Shown here: piece after piece, positions 1-9,849 of the stretch
How the letters are laid out: the number at the start of each line of letters is the position of its first letter
How positions within the stretch are numbered: position 1 is the stretch's first letter
DNA from: Chloroflexota bacterium
Lineage (GTDB): Bacteria > Chloroflexota > UBA11872
Direction of reading: 5' to 3'
Assembly: GCA_022824495.1 (NCBI GenBank)
Contig: JAJDZU010000010.1
Location: 57,811 to 121,810, forward strand
Length of the DNA: 64,000 nucleotides
Translations under genes and position numbers: made by a program
Notes under the pieces: model-generated
Database searches by the model: none
The model's input: the letters and a program-made list of their open reading frames with translations, nothing else
Told to the model about the DNA's origin: nothing

Positions 1-391
1 CGGGGTGCCCGGGCTTGCCGACGTAGATGATTTCGTAACCTCGGGACACTAGGTCGATGATGAGATCGTGAGTGATGTAAACATCGGAGCAAGTGGCGTC
101 GATGACCGTCAGGCCCTTATCGATCGCGCGCTGCTTGACCGCAGGCGAGACGCCGTGGGCGGTGAGGATGACGGTGCCGTGCCGGATCTGCTCCAGACCA
201 GCCATGCGGTCGTCGAAGTCGACCAACTGCACGCCGTTCTCGGCCAGCTCGTTGACCACGTGCGCGTTATGCACCAGGTAGCCCAGCATGTAGACGGGTC
301 CCTGGTGCTGCGACCCAGCCTCGTTGGCAAGCCGAATCGCATCGACGACGCCGTGGCAGAAGCCGCGGGGGGTTATGCGAAGTACGTCCAT
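1..391 (-). CDS. ispH: 4-hydroxy-3-methylbut-2-enyl diphosphate reductase, N-terminal part (cut by window edge)
   Basis: The minus strand reads without a stop from an ATG at 391 to the window edge, giving the first 130 residues of IspH (LytB). This enzyme is the last step of the MEP isoprenoid pathway: a [4Fe-4S] enzyme that converts HMBPP to IPP and DMAPP. The start reads MDVLRITPRGFCHGV, with the first cluster cysteine at C12. LVHN supplies the substrate histidine (H41), TAHGV carries the second histidine (H79), and DATC gives the second cluster cysteine (C101). The last readable residues, IIYVGKPGHP, match the conserved GkkGHpE region. The rest, including the third cysteine, lies outside the window. 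It is followed upstream by a YyaL-type gene on the same strand 65 bp away. The partner ispD is found near the other end of the window. Confidence 0.93.
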   Translation of the reverse strand, partial: MDVLRITPRGFCHGVVDAIRLANEAGSQHQGPVYMLGYLVHNAHVVNELAENGVQLVDFDDRMAGLEQIRHGTVILTAHGVSPAVKQRAIDKGLTVIDATCSDVYITHDLIIDLVSRGYEIIYVGKPGHP

Positions 392-456
392 CGAGTCGTC
401 AAACAGTCACGGTGCGGGGTCGCCGGTACAAGAATTGCACAACGGCGCGGCTCGCG

Positions 457-2490
457 TTAGCCCTCGTCCAGCAACTGCTGGACAGTGTCGGGATCGCTGG
501 TGGGCACTTTGCAGACGAAGCCGTGACAGACATAGGCAGCGGCCTGGCCCTTGAGCGGATGGCGGTCGTGAAGCAGGGGGACTCCGGCCCCATCTCCGTC
601 GGCTGCCGCGGCCACGACAGTGCGGGGACGATATGTATCCCGGACGACACTGAGTAGATCCTCGCGTCCCGACCGATCGCCAATAACCGCGATGCCAGCA
701 GGTTCGCCCACGAGAAAGTCGGCAGCGCTGAACCACTGGGCGAAGGCGGTGGGGTAGCTGGCTGCACCTGGGCCTACCGCGGCCAGCGCCTGCTCGGCGG
801 CATCCAGGTAACGAGCCTCGCCCGTCATCGCATGCATGCGGCCCAGCACCGTAACCGCCATCGAGCCTCCGGAGGGCGTGGCGTTGTCCTGGACGTTCTT
901 GGGGCGGGTGACGAGTTGCTCGTGGTCGTCGCTGGTGTCGAAGAATCCGCCTTCTGAATCCTGGAAGTGCTCCAGCATGGCGTCGGCCAGACCGCGCGCC
1001 GCTTCGAACCAGCGCTCGTCAAAGGTGGTCTGGTAGAGCTCCAGCAGGCCCTCGGCCAGGCAAGCGTAGTCCTCCAGGTAGGCGTTGAAGCGGGCGCGGC
1101 CGTCTTTCCAAGTGCGCCAGAGGCGGTTGTCCTCTCGCCAGAGTTCAGTGCAGCAGAACTCGGCGGCGGCCTTGGCGATTGCCATGTAGTCGTCGCGGTC
1201 GAGGGCGCGCGCGGCTTCGGCGAAGGCCGCGATCATGAGGCCGTTCCAAGCGGTGATGATCTTGTCGTCGAGGCCAGGGCGGATCCGATTGGCGCGGCGT
1301 TCGAACAGGCGCGGCAGTGCACGGTCCGCAGCGGCCTGGATGTCGAGAGGTTTCACATCGTGCTGGTAGGCCAGTACGTCCAGGTCCTTGAGCCGGCGCA
1401 GGACATTGACGCCTTCCCAATTGCCACGAGCGGAGACGTCGTAGGTGTCGGCCACCAGGTCGGCGTCGTCGCCCAGAACCTCACGCACTTCGTCCAGCGA
1501 CCAGACGTAGAACTTGCCTTCTTCGCCTTCGGAGTCGGCGTCCAGGGTGCTGAAAAAGCCGCCCTGGGGGTGCGTCATCTCGCGCACAACCCAGTCCAGC
1601 GTCTCCTCGACGACACGACGGTGAGCCGTGTCGCCGCCGATCTGCCAGGCGTGCAGGTAGACGCGGGCGAGCTGGCTGTTGTCGTAGAGCATCTTCTCGA
1701 AGTGGGGCACGTGCCAGGCGGCATCCACGCTGTAGCGGTGGAAGCCGCCGCCGACGTGGTCATAGATGCCGCCGCGGGCCATGCGATGGAGGGCGCGGTC
1801 TGCAATCTCCAGCAGCAGACCCTCGCCGGTGGCCAGGTGGCGGCGCAAGAGGAACTCGATGGCCATGGCCTGCGGGAACTTGGGCGCCTGACCCCAGCCG
1901 CCGTGGGTGCGATCCTCGCTGCCGGCCAGGGCCTGCGAGGCGCGGCGCAGATCGTCGTCGGCGACTGGCGCGGCAGGTAGATCAAGGCTGTCGGCCGCCT
2001 GGATCGCTTCGGTCAGACGGCCCGCACCCGATTCCAACTCATCGCGGCGGTTGATCCAGGCGTCGTTCACAGCCGTGAGCACCTGCTGGAATGACGGCAT
2101 ACCGTGGCGGGGCTCCGGCGGAAAGTACGTGCCGCCGTGGAACGGCTTTCCCTCAGGGGTCATGAACACGGACATGGGCCAGCCGCCGTGGCGGGTGAGC
2201 AGCTGGACCGCGGACATGTAGATCTGGTCCACGTCCGGACGCTCTTCGCGGTCAACCTTGACCGATATGAAGTGTTCGTTCAGGACATCGGCGGTTTCCT
2301 GATCCTCGAACGACTCGCGTTCCATCACGTGGCACCAGTGACAAGCGGCGTAGCCGACGCTGAGGAAGATGGGCTTGCCGCTGGCCCGCGACGCGGCGAA
2401 GGCCTCGTCGCCCCAGGGATACCAGTCCACCGGGTTGTGCTGATGCTGGAGCAGGTAGGGGCTGGACTCGGCGGCGAGGCGGTTGGGCAT
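457..2490 (-). CDS. YyaL/SPATA20-type thioredoxin-fold protein (DUF255)
   Basis: This 677-residue protein belongs to the family of Bacillus YyaL and mammalian SPATA20. The N-terminal thioredoxin-like domain is recognised from the start ([24 protein letters not shown]) and carries a CHWC redox-type motif at C50-C53, followed by ESFED and [11 protein letters not shown]. The remaining roughly 500 residues form the (alpha/alpha)6-barrel part typical of the family, with [16 protein letters not shown] as a hallmark. Length matches full-length homologues. The biological role of the family is not settled; a thiol-redox or sugar-related function has been proposed. It begins at an ATG at 2490 and lies 65 bp upstream of ispH on the same strand, so co-transcription is possible but not shown. 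Confidence 0.9.
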   Translation of the reverse strand: MPNRLAAESSPYLLQHQHNPVDWYPWGDEAFAASRASGKPIFLSVGYAACHWCHVMERESFEDQETADVLNEHFISVKVDREERPDVDQIYMSAVQLLTRHGGWPMSVFMTPEGKPFHGGTYFPPEPRHGMPSFQQVLTAVNDAWINRRDELESGAGRLTEAIQAADSLDLPAAPVADDDLRRASQALAGSEDRTHGGWGQAPKFPQAMAIEFLLRRHLATGEGLLLEIADRALHRMARGGIYDHVGGGFHRYSVDAAWHVPHFEKMLYDNSQLARVYLHAWQIGGDTAHRRVVEETLDWVVREMTHPQGGFFSTLDADSEGEEGKFYVWSLDEVREVLGDDADLVADTYDVSARGNWEGVNVLRRLKDLDVLAYQHDVKPLDIQAAADRALPRLFERRANRIRPGLDDKIITAWNGLMIAAFAEAARALDRDDYMAIAKAAAEFCCTELWREDNRLWRTWKDGRARFNAYLEDYACLAEGLLELYQTTFDERWFEAARGLADAMLEHFQDSEGGFFDTSDDHEQLVTRPKNVQDNATPSGGSMAVTVLGRMHAMTGEARYLDAAEQALAAVGPGAASYPTAFAQWFSAADFLVGEPAGIAVIGDRSGREDLLSVVRDTYRPRTVVAAAADGDGAGVPLLHDRHPLKGQAAAYVCHGFVCKVPTSDPDTVQQLLDEG

Positions 2491-2588
2491 CAGGTCACGA
2501 CCGTGAAGTGCGTCAAGTCTTCAATTGTGCGGGCCATACAGGCTGTCGCCAACGCTTGCCCAGGGCAGAACTGCCGGGACACGCAAGG

Positions 2589-3407
2589 CTAGATCAAATC
2601 CAGCAGCTGGTCGCGCAGGCGCACGGTTTCACTTAACACGTCCTGGCCGTCCAGCGATAGCCAGCCGACATGCACGACCTCCAGCGCAATTATCCCGTCG
2701 TAGTCGGCGGATTTCAGGTCACGCACGATGCGGGCGAAGTCGATCTCACCTTCGTCGAAGCCCGTCTGCAACTTCCCCAGGGCCGCCTGGCGGGCGTGCC
2801 AGTGGGTGCCGTGCGGGTGCATCACGGCTATCTGCTCGTAGGTCATGCCGTGGAAGACGAAGTGGGAGTGGTCGACGGTGAGCGACAAGCCCGGCACTTC
2901 GTCCAGCATGCGAAGCGCGAGTTCCGGGCTCCACGTCACGCTCTCAACGTGTGGCTCGATGCGCAACTGAACCCCGCGCTCGGCTGCATGTTCTGCGAGC
3001 GGAACGAGTTGATCACGGCCGCGCGCGAAGGCGGTCTCGGCGTCCAGGTCGGGCCAGTACTTACCGGGGCTGAGGGTAATGCCGTCCAGCCCAACATCGG
3101 CGGCGAAGTCGATCCAGCCGGCGTAGACGCGACGCTGATGGACGTACTCCTCCTCGTCCGGGGTGTTGGTGATGTGCTTGTCGGTGGCTTGGGGAAAGGC
3201 GTCGTAGAAGCGCATGCCGTGGAGCTCACCGATGGCACGTACGCGTTCCGCTTCGCGTTCGGGATTCGCGCCCACCACATCGGGATCCAGGTCGGCGCCG
3301 TTACCCAGGTCCATGACGGAAATGCCAAGCGCGCACCACACGCGAACCGCCTCTTCCAGCTTCAGGTGCGGCGTGGAAAAGATGTGGCCGCCGACTTGGA
3401 TGGGCAT
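2589..3407 (-). CDS. sugar phosphate isomerase/epimerase-like TIM-barrel protein (AP endonuclease 2 fold)
   Basis: The 272-residue protein has the xylose-isomerase-like TIM-barrel fold (AP_endonuc_2 family). Metal-ligand-type residues occur in the expected order: an acidic residue in RIEPHVES, TVDHSHFVFHGM, HPHGTHWHARQA and a final glutamate in IIALEVVH. Such proteins are divalent-metal isomerases or epimerases of ketoses or inositol derivatives, but the substrate cannot be read from sequence. The start is an ATG at 3407. The gene ends about 100 bp from the YyaL-type gene on the same strand. Upstream is a pair of TPR membrane proteins with no obvious link. Confidence 0.82.
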   Translation of the reverse strand: MPIQVGGHIFSTPHLKLEEAVRVWCALGISVMDLGNGADLDPDVVGANPEREAERVRAIGELHGMRFYDAFPQATDKHITNTPDEEEYVHQRRVYAGWIDFAADVGLDGITLSPGKYWPDLDAETAFARGRDQLVPLAEHAAERGVQLRIEPHVESVTWSPELALRMLDEVPGLSLTVDHSHFVFHGMTYEQIAVMHPHGTHWHARQAALGKLQTGFDEGEIDFARIVRDLKSADYDGIIALEVVHVGWLSLDGQDVLSETVRLRDQLLDLI

Positions 3408-3567
3408 GGGTGGATTCCGAGAATCGAGTCTCCGCAGTACAACCAGCGTCGTACCGCTGTGTCAACCGTCGGGAACTACTTGCTCAACTCCGTCTCGATT
3501 CATCTCGGCGTACCTTGCCGAGACTCAACGTCTACGCTACCAACGAATCGTCCGCCTGAGGGCAGCG

Positions 3568-5490
3568 TCAGCTCCGGGGGGCTGCCTCCAGTTCGCGTTC
3601 GAGTTCGGCGAGCCACGCACTCACCGTGGGCTCGTCCACCCAGCGCACGGGTCGCATTCGACTTTCTGCCAGGGCCTGCGCCGCCTGCTGGCGGTTACCC
3701 AGCGCGAGTTCGGCCGCCGCGAGTCCCACCCACGGGTCCGCACTGCTGGCCACGTAGGAGACGGCCTGATACCTGATCGTTTGCCGGAAGTCCTCGCGGG
3801 CCAGTTCGGCCATTCCAAGGCCCATGAGTACCTGGCCCCGCCAGTAGTAGGCCTGCGGTTTGGGATCGCCCAACCGCACTGCCTCGGCGAACGATTCCAG
3901 CCCCTGACCAAGTTGACCCTCCTCAACGAGCATGAGTCCCTTGGCCGCGTGGGCGGCTGCCCAGGTTGGGCGACGTTTTATGGCGTGTTCGATGTCGGCC
4001 CACGCGGACGGTCGGTCGCCCAACCGGCGGTAGACCAGAGCCCGAAAGAACGAGGCCTGTTCGTTCAGTAAGAAGCCTTCAATGCTTGCCGTGAGCGGAC
4101 CCAGCGCTTCATTCAGACGACCGAGCTGGGCCAGTGCATTGCCCTGAATCACCTCGGCCTCATGAGGTGAAGCCGGAGCCCATTGCGCCGCACGACGGGC
4201 TACATCGAGCGCTTCTTGGGCATAGCCGAATTGCAAGAGCAAACGAGCGGCCCTGCGGAGCGCCACGCCGTCCTCCGACGACACATAGTTGCGTCGAATC
4301 GTGGCAATCTCTTCGTGCGCGTGCTCGGGACAGCCCGCTATTCGATACAGACTTATCTTGTATACGGGGACACTCACTTGGGTTGGATCGAGTTCCAACG
4401 AACGTTGATAGTCAGCTAATGCCTGTTCCGGATCGCCTAACAGCACGAGCCTCGATCCCCGCGACAGGTGCGACTCGGCTCGTTCGACTCGATCCAAAAG
4501 GAAGCCCGGCCGTCTGAGGTGCGCCGTCAGCCATTCGACACCGGCCGTCCTGCGCTCCTGTTGCTCCGTCGTATACCACTCGGCGGCAAACGCCCGCACA
4601 CGCTCGGTTGAGCATCCGCTCGGCAGAGGCACCGGCGCCAGTTCGCCGACGCGCCCGATGGATGTGACGCCGATGAAGATGGCCAGGCCGGCCACCGCGC
4701 CGCCGCGCGTGAAGCGGGCCGGAAACGAGCCGTACCAGCGCCGGTAGTCCAGCACGAGCACGGCAACGAATACCGCGACAAACGCCGCGCCGACGATGAC
4801 CAGCACGGGACCGTCATTCAAACGGGTCAGGCCGCCAACTATCACTGCGGCGGCGACGAATCCGGCGGTCACCAACGCGTCCACGCGCCGGTCGCGCTCG
4901 GGCAAGCTAGCCCTGGGTTTCAAGACTCCTCGTAGCGGGCCAATGCGGGTTCTGTTCCTCAGGGGCTTGCGGTAGGGGCGTTCCTGTGCGCGCACCTCGG
5001 CGTCTCGCCGCATCTGTTCGTGCACGAGGGCCGCCTGGGCTTCCTCCGCCTCCCGGGAGAGGCGGGATTCGGGCGGATCTACAGTCTCGGCTGCCTCGGC
5101 TTCGAATCCTCGGCGTCGCTGGCGAAACCGGCGGATATCGCGCTCGTTTCTGCGCCGCAACTGGTCTTCACTCAGCGCGGGCCGGGCGCGATCCGGCCGG
5201 ACTTTCGGCGTTGGTCCGCGGAAACGCGACTCGTGCGCAAGATCGCACGGGCCCTGGCCCCAGCGGTAGCCCGGGCGCGGACCGAGGGATCGCCGACGCG
5301 GCGGACTCGGTGTCGGACCAGCAAGGTCTGGGGCATCGCCGTGCGGCGGCTGAGGCTCGAACCCCGCCTGCCCAGGCTCGAGTTGATTAGTCGACCCGAT
5401 TTGCCCGGCCGCCTGCCGGTCGATTCGCGGTTTGCTGAGCGGCCGTCGCGTGACAAGCCCGACGAGCAGGCGAAATACGCGCTGGACCAC
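3568..5490 (-). CDS. membrane-anchored TPR protein, copy A of a tandem paralogous pair
   Basis: I do not recognise a named family. From the N-terminus there is a short amphipathic stretch, then about 200 residues rich in Arg, Glu, Ala and Pro, then the conserved tag RNRTRIGPLRGVLKPR. A membrane region of about four hydrophobic segments follows (ALVTAGFVAAAVIVGG, VLVIVGAAFVAVFVAVLVLDY, GLAIFIGVTSIG). The C-terminal half is built of TPR-like helical repeats (ERALADYQRSLELDP is typical), probably facing one side of the membrane. The neighbouring gene at 5801-7813 is a paralogue along its whole length. I chose the GTG at 5490 because it aligns the N-terminus (VVQRVFRLLVG) with that paralogue; an in-frame TTG at 5559 would add 23 residues. 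A role in protein-protein scaffolding is an inference from the TPRs. Confidence 0.75.
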   Translation of the reverse strand: MVQRVFRLLVGLVTRRPLSKPRIDRQAAGQIGSTNQLEPGQAGFEPQPPHGDAPDLAGPTPSPPRRRSLGPRPGYRWGQGPCDLAHESRFRGPTPKVRPDRARPALSEDQLRRRNERDIRRFRQRRRGFEAEAAETVDPPESRLSREAEEAQAALVHEQMRRDAEVRAQERPYRKPLRNRTRIGPLRGVLKPRASLPERDRRVDALVTAGFVAAAVIVGGLTRLNDGPVLVIVGAAFVAVFVAVLVLDYRRWYGSFPARFTRGGAVAGLAIFIGVTSIGRVGELAPVPLPSGCSTERVRAFAAEWYTTEQQERRTAGVEWLTAHLRRPGFLLDRVERAESHLSRGSRLVLLGDPEQALADYQRSLELDPTQVSVPVYKISLYRIAGCPEHAHEEIATIRRNYVSSEDGVALRRAARLLLQFGYAQEALDVARRAAQWAPASPHEAEVIQGNALAQLGRLNEALGPLTASIEGFLLNEQASFFRALVYRRLGDRPSAWADIEHAIKRRPTWAAAHAAKGLMLVEEGQLGQGLESFAEAVRLGDPKPQAYYWRGQVLMGLGMAELAREDFRQTIRYQAVSYVASSADPWVGLAAAELALGNRQQAAQALAESRMRPVRWVDEPTVSAWLAELERELEAAPRS

Positions 5491-5745
5491 GTCTCTCAAG
5501 GCCGATCGGCCTCGGTCAAGAGCAAGCCATCGCTCCTTCCGCCGGGCAACGAGACGCAAGACGCAGCGGCCTCAGGTCCACTAGACCCGAGTGACCGGAG
5601 AATCGCAGTTATCGTGCTGCGACGCCTACTGGCCTAGGCGAACTCTACATCGGGGGCGACGCTTCAGGTGACCCACCTGATGTGCGTGACTGGTTCAACC
5701 GTCGTTTGTGTCGCCGACCGAGCCGTGCAGCAAGCGCCTGAGTGC

Positions 5746-5757
5746 CCTGCCGGCAGG
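5746..5757. other. 12-bp perfect palindrome between the TPR paralogues
   Basis: CCTGCCGGCAGG is a perfect palindrome in the 310-bp gap between the two same-strand TPR genes. It could be an operator of the downstream copy A gene or part of the 3' end of copy B. There is no T-run, so a classical intrinsic terminator is not supported. The rest of the gap shows no coding potential. Confidence 0.3.
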
Positions 5758-5800
5758 TTGTAATCCGGCCGGTGGGAACGCCATTCGCCAACATGTACGG

Positions 5801-7813
5801 TTAGTTGGAGGGTGACGTCCCGAGTTCGCGCTCAAGGTTCTCCAGCAGCGCCCTGACCTTCGGTTCATCTGGCCAGCGCTTGGGACGGGTTCGGCTCGCC
5901 GCCAGCGCCTCGGCCGCTTGTTCGCGATTGCCGAGCGCGAGTTCGGCGGACGCCCGGCCCACCAAGTGATCGGCGCTCAATGCAATGTGGTCTATGTGCT
6001 GGTCAATCTCGATGAAGTCGTCCCGGGCCGCTTGCGCATCTCCGACTTGCAGGAGCGTCAACCCGCGCCACAGCCGGGCATGAAGCGTCGTTTCCTCGAA
6101 CTCAAGGGCCTGATTCAAGGCCTCCAGACCCGCGAGGATTTGCCCTTGATCGACAAGAAGAACCGCCAGTCCAGCCCGGGCAGCAATCCAATTTGGTCGA
6201 AGGGACACTGCTCGATCAAAGTCCTCACGTGCCCTTGCCATGTCGCCCAGGCGACGATGCACGAGTCCGCGAACAAAGTGGGACTCCCAGCTCACTCGAT
6301 TGCGTTCGATGCTCGCGGACAACGGAACCAGGGCTTCTTGCAACCGTCCAAGCTGGGCCAGCGCAAAGCCCTGGATGACCTCCGCCTCATGCGGGGATCC
6401 GGGCGTCAATTCAGCCGCTCGGAGCGCCGCGGCAAGCGCCAGTTGCGCATATCCGTGGTCGGCAAATTGCCCAGCTGCCTGAAGGAGTGCGGAATCGTCG
6501 GCTGACGACAACACCAGTGGTCGCATCGCTTCAATCTCAGCATGGACATACTGGGAACAGTGGGCCGCAAAGAAAATATCCACCCGCTCCACGTACGCCG
6601 ATAGGTCACTCGGGTCTAGCTCTAGCCCCCGCTGGATATCGGCAAGCGCCCGTTCAGGCTCGCCAAGCGCCTTCAGAAGGGACGCCCTCCTGAAGTACGT
6701 TTGCGCTCGTTCGAGGTCATCTTCCGTCGCACTAAGCCGTCGCAACCGGCCCGTGTTGGCATCCACGCCGTTGAGAAAGTCCGCCTGCGTCTCGGGTGTG
6801 ATATTCGCCGCATATAGGGCTCGGAGTTTCTCCGGCGAGCAATCCGTCGGCAGCGGAATCGGATCCAGTTCGCCCAGCCGACCAATCGACGTGATCGCGA
6901 TAAACACGGCCAGGCCAGATACCGCCCCCACGCGAGTCAAGCGGATTGGAAGCGAGCCATACCACCGCAGGTAGTCCAGCATGAGCGCGGCAATCAGCCC
7001 AACGGTCATCGCCGCGGCAAAGATGGTCAAAAAGGGCTCGTCATTCACGCGGGTGAAACCGCCGACAATGACGGCGGTCAAAACAAAGCCGGACGTAACC
7101 AGAGAGTCGACCCACGGATCACGTTGCGGCAAGTCCGCTCGGGGTTTGAGGACTCCACGCACGGGCCCGATGCGCGTACGGTTTCGCAATGGTTCTCTGT
7201 ATGGGCGTTCCTCAGCGCGGGCTGCCGCGTCCCCTTGCAGCTGATCGCGGACCAGGGCCGCCTGCGCTTCTGCGGCTTCCTCCGAGAGTCGAGAATCCCG
7301 CGGCTCGGCCGCTGAGGCCGTTTCCGCTTCTCTGGCTCGGCGAGCCTGGCGGAAGCGCCGCACTTCCTGCTCGTCTTGCCGGCGCACCTGGTCGCGATTC
7401 AGCACGGGCCGGGCTCGTTTCGGGCGGACCCGCGGTTCGGGAGTTCGCGACATTGGTTCCGGGGTACGGTCACCAGTGGACCGACCCCACCGGTAGCCGG
7501 ACCGCGGACCTACCCGCCGCGCGGCCCGCTTTCCTGTGAGTCGTCGGCGTTCCGGAAGCTGCCGCGGTCGGGCGCGCTCAGCGGCATCCCCGCGCAATTG
7601 CTGACGGGCCAGCGCTGCCTGAATCTCGGCAGCCCCGGGCGAGAGTCGAGATGTTCGCTGTGTATCTGTACGTCGCACAGGCTCGAGACCATCGGCCCGG
7701 CTTGACTGCGAGAAGTCCGGAGGTTCGGACCTTGGCTCGTCGATTGGCAAGCCGGTAATGAGTGATATAAGCCGGCCGACTAGGCGGCGGACCAGGGCCG
7801 TCACGACTGACAC
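5801..7813 (-). CDS. membrane-anchored TPR protein, copy B of a tandem paralogous pair
   Basis: This 670-residue paralogue of the gene at 3568-5490 has the same architecture: N-terminal amphipathic helix, long Arg/Glu/Ala-rich hydrophilic region (longer than in copy A, with an RxxxDxRLSEEAAEAQAAL-type motif), the shared tag RNRTRIGPVRGVLKPR, a multi-segment membrane region ending at GELDPIPLP, and C-terminal TPR-like repeats (ERALADIQRGLELDP, PHEAEVIQGFALAQLGRLQEALVPL). The hydrophilic N-terminal parts are the most divergent, the membrane and TPR parts the most similar. The start is a GTG at 7813 without a clear Shine-Dalgarno sequence. Function is unknown. Same orientation and adjacency point to a local duplication. 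Confidence 0.75.
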   Translation of the reverse strand: MSVVTALVRRLVGRLISLITGLPIDEPRSEPPDFSQSSRADGLEPVRRTDTQRTSRLSPGAAEIQAALARQQLRGDAAERARPRQLPERRRLTGKRAARRVGPRSGYRWGRSTGDRTPEPMSRTPEPRVRPKRARPVLNRDQVRRQDEQEVRRFRQARRAREAETASAAEPRDSRLSEEAAEAQAALVRDQLQGDAAARAEERPYREPLRNRTRIGPVRGVLKPRADLPQRDPWVDSLVTSGFVLTAVIVGGFTRVNDEPFLTIFAAAMTVGLIAALMLDYLRWYGSLPIRLTRVGAVSGLAVFIAITSIGRLGELDPIPLPTDCSPEKLRALYAANITPETQADFLNGVDANTGRLRRLSATEDDLERAQTYFRRASLLKALGEPERALADIQRGLELDPSDLSAYVERVDIFFAAHCSQYVHAEIEAMRPLVLSSADDSALLQAAGQFADHGYAQLALAAALRAAELTPGSPHEAEVIQGFALAQLGRLQEALVPLSASIERNRVSWESHFVRGLVHRRLGDMARAREDFDRAVSLRPNWIAARAGLAVLLVDQGQILAGLEALNQALEFEETTLHARLWRGLTLLQVGDAQAARDDFIEIDQHIDHIALSADHLVGRASAELALGNREQAAEALAASRTRPKRWPDEPKVRALLENLERELGTSPSN

Positions 7814-7985
7814 GACTCAGACTCGCGAGGTAGCTCCGCAAGCTCGCCCCGCCGCACCGACACCGGGATGACCTCGATTGGAGTAGCCATGCGCTTGCAC
7901 TCCGGAGTCTATCGCCGGGCTTGACATCGGGCCTCGCCGGAAGACCGGCACCTCATCCGAGTCCGGCCGCGACTTGCCCGTGCGG

Positions 7986-8528
7986 CTAGCTCACGAGTTC
8001 GGAGGTCAGTTGTGCCAAGGCGGCGCGCCAGAACATACGCTTGGTTTCCACATCATTACGATCGGTCAGCTTGGAGTGTTGGACCTGCACCGAGCTCTTT
8101 TCCGGACCCTTGTCCCAGAAGCTGACGTCCACGTTGGTCTGGTCGCTATTCCAGGTTATGCGCATTGACTTGTGTCGGGTGGTGCGACGAAGGGTGATAG
8201 GCGGGTCGCCGAGCCAGCGTCGCCGCGAGGCTTCGTCCTCCCAGGCCGAAAACAGGACGTCCACCGGCACGGGCACGGTCTTGCTGACGCCCACCTGATA
8301 GCCGCGGGAGGTCTGGTGCGGTTGGCGGCGGCCGCGCGCTTGTTCGTAAGCCACGGTGACCATCTGGCTCCACCAGCCAGACAAGCCGTGACGATCGGCC
8401 AGGGCCGCGGCGATTTGGCGATGGGTTAATTCGGCCGCGCCCTCTGCGTCAAGGAGCGTGAACCACTCGGCCCAGACACGCCCCGTCTTGGCCTGAACGG
8501 CGTCGTCGCTGATGTTCGGCTGCGTCAC
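7986..8528 (-). CDS. DUF4287-type domain plus SRPBCC-like protein
   Basis: The reading frame encodes about 180 residues. The first third (DDAVQAKTGRVWAEWFTLLDAEGAAELTHRQIAAALADRHGLSGWWSQMVTVAYEQARG) matches the DUF4287-type helical domain. The rest (VSKTVPVPVDVLFSAWEDEASRRRWLGD, ITWNSDQTNVDVSFWDKGPEKSSVQVQHSKL) looks like an AHSA1/SRPBCC ligand-binding fold. I placed the start at the GTG at 8528, preceded by AGAAGAG, because a longer frame up to 8747 would run through the divergent lipoprotein gene and has no family match there. Such proteins are small-molecule or stress-related binding proteins of unknown ligand. It is divergently transcribed from the SH3-like lipoprotein. Confidence 0.72.
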   Translation of the reverse strand: MTQPNISDDAVQAKTGRVWAEWFTLLDAEGAAELTHRQIAAALADRHGLSGWWSQMVTVAYEQARGRRQPHQTSRGYQVGVSKTVPVPVDVLFSAWEDEASRRRWLGDPPITLRRTTRHKSMRITWNSDQTNVDVSFWDKGPEKSSVQVQHSKLTDRNDVETKRMFWRAALAQLTSELVS

Positions 8529-8638
8529 ATCGGACTCTTCTGGGCGTTCATAGATCCGACAGATCACCCCAACTGTAAACCGAGATTCACTGGACGCAAT
8601 TGCCCATCCTCGGTACGGTGCTACCCAATATGCCGGGG

Positions 8639-9490
8639 ATGACAGATTACGTGAGCTGCACAATAGGCGCTTGGACACGTTCCGGACGTCAGACGCTGGC
8701 TGCCGGTTTGCTGGTTGGAAGCGTCGCTCTGGCCGGACTCGCGGCATGTGGCGAGTCGGAGCCCGAGACTACGCCAACGCCCGAGCCCACGGCGGTGCCG
8801 CTGGTCACGGCCCCCGCTAGGTCACCCAGTCCCGCTCCCATACCGACACCAACGCCCGAGCCCGCCCCCACGGCTACGCCCGCAGCGACCCCGACACCCA
8901 CGGCTCAGCCGGCGCCGCGACCCGTGACGCCGCGCCCGGCCGCGGAGGCGCCGACACCCGAACCCACGCCCGAGACTACGGAGGCGCCGGAGGCCATGAC
9001 GGAAGCGCCGGCAGCTTCGGCTGTTGGCGCCGTCATCCCGCAGGTAGGCCTGAATGTGCGCGACGCTCCAAGCGTTGTCGACGGCGCAGTTCAGTACGTC
9101 GCGCTGCAGGGCGAGGAGTTGGAGCTGACGAACGAGATCAGCGAAATCGATGGGATCGTCTGGCGCCAGCTGGCCGACGGAAACTGGGTGCAGGCTCAGT
9201 ACCTGGAGATCAGCGAGGCGGCCGAAGAGGTCATGACGGACGAAACGCCGGCCGCCACATCCGAAACAACGCCGGAGACAGTTTCGCAGACCATCGGTGT
9301 CGTCGTCCCCGAAATCGGCCTGAACGTGCGCGACGCGCCGAGTGTTGCCGAGGGAGCCATTCAATACGTCGCCCTGCAGGGTGAAGAGTTAGTTCTGACC
9401 GGACAGGTCGTGGAGGCTGAAGACGCCGTCTGGTACGAGCTCGAGGACGGCAACTGGGTCCAGGGGCAGTACCTGGAATTCAACCCCTAG
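8639..9490 (+). CDS. lipoprotein with Pro/Thr-rich linker and two SH3-like repeats
   Basis: The N-terminus carries a signal peptide ending in a lipobox (LAGLAAC followed by GES), so the protein is probably exported and lipid-anchored. About 90 residues of Pro/Thr/Ala/Glu-rich low-complexity linker follow. The C-terminal part holds two near-identical SH3b-like domains that share the cores GLNVRDAPSV and QYVALQGEELxLT and end in DGNWVQ(A/G)QYLE. Such domains commonly bind cell-wall peptides or other ligands outside the cell. The start is uncertain: ATG at 8639 gives a compact signal peptide, ATG at 8630 and TTG at 8600 are in frame. The product is about 283 residues. It is divergent from the DUF4287-type gene, with a shared upstream region of about 110 bp. 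Confidence 0.8.
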   Translation: MTDYVSCTIGAWTRSGRQTLAAGLLVGSVALAGLAACGESEPETTPTPEPTAVPLVTAPARSPSPAPIPTPTPEPAPTATPAATPTPTAQPAPRPVTPRPAAEAPTPEPTPETTEAPEAMTEAPAASAVGAVIPQVGLNVRDAPSVVDGAVQYVALQGEELELTNEISEIDGIVWRQLADGNWVQAQYLEISEAAEEVMTDETPAATSETTPETVSQTIGVVVPEIGLNVRDAPSVAEGAIQYVALQGEELVLTGQVVEAEDAVWYELEDGNWVQGQYLEFNP

Positions 9491-9849
9491 GCAACACGGC
9501 AAGCGCCAGGGCAAGGGCTTCCCTGAGCAACCTGGAGCGGCTGGGAAACGCCGGGCTGATCCCCGGGAGTTGGCTCGTTGGTATTGGCATTTCAACCGGC
9601 GCAGACTTAGACGCAATCGCCTCGGTTGAGTCCTAGCGCCGACTAAGGGCCGCACGCCGCGCGGTCGACGAACACTCCACCTGGGAATTTGCCGTGCCGC
9701 ACCTTTGCCGCAGGGTCTTCCGGTGCTCGTGCTCGACCATCTGAGGGAGGCGGACGTGGCGTCGTCAGACGAGCGGGAAGCCTGATACGGACTCGGTCAC
9801 GAATTCCGCGGCCCGTAGACTGGACCAGACGCCTCGGGGATTAAGTGGC
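9491..9849. other. intergenic stretch without visible features
   Basis: No convincing coding frame, tRNA, hairpin-plus-T-run or repeat was seen in these 359 bp. The frames that cross it on the minus strand are antisense to the lipoprotein gene and have no family resemblance. Confidence 0.5.

Noticed and set aside
967..1980. Long plus-strand open frame opposite the YyaL-type gene
   Set aside because: It is antisense to a well-supported family gene, and its composition (Val/Gly/Ala/His) is a complement artefact of a high-GC coding strand.
5020..5637. Plus-strand frame over the N-terminus of the copy A TPR gene
   Set aside because: Antisense to a coding region; Arg/Ala/Ser-rich with no family features.
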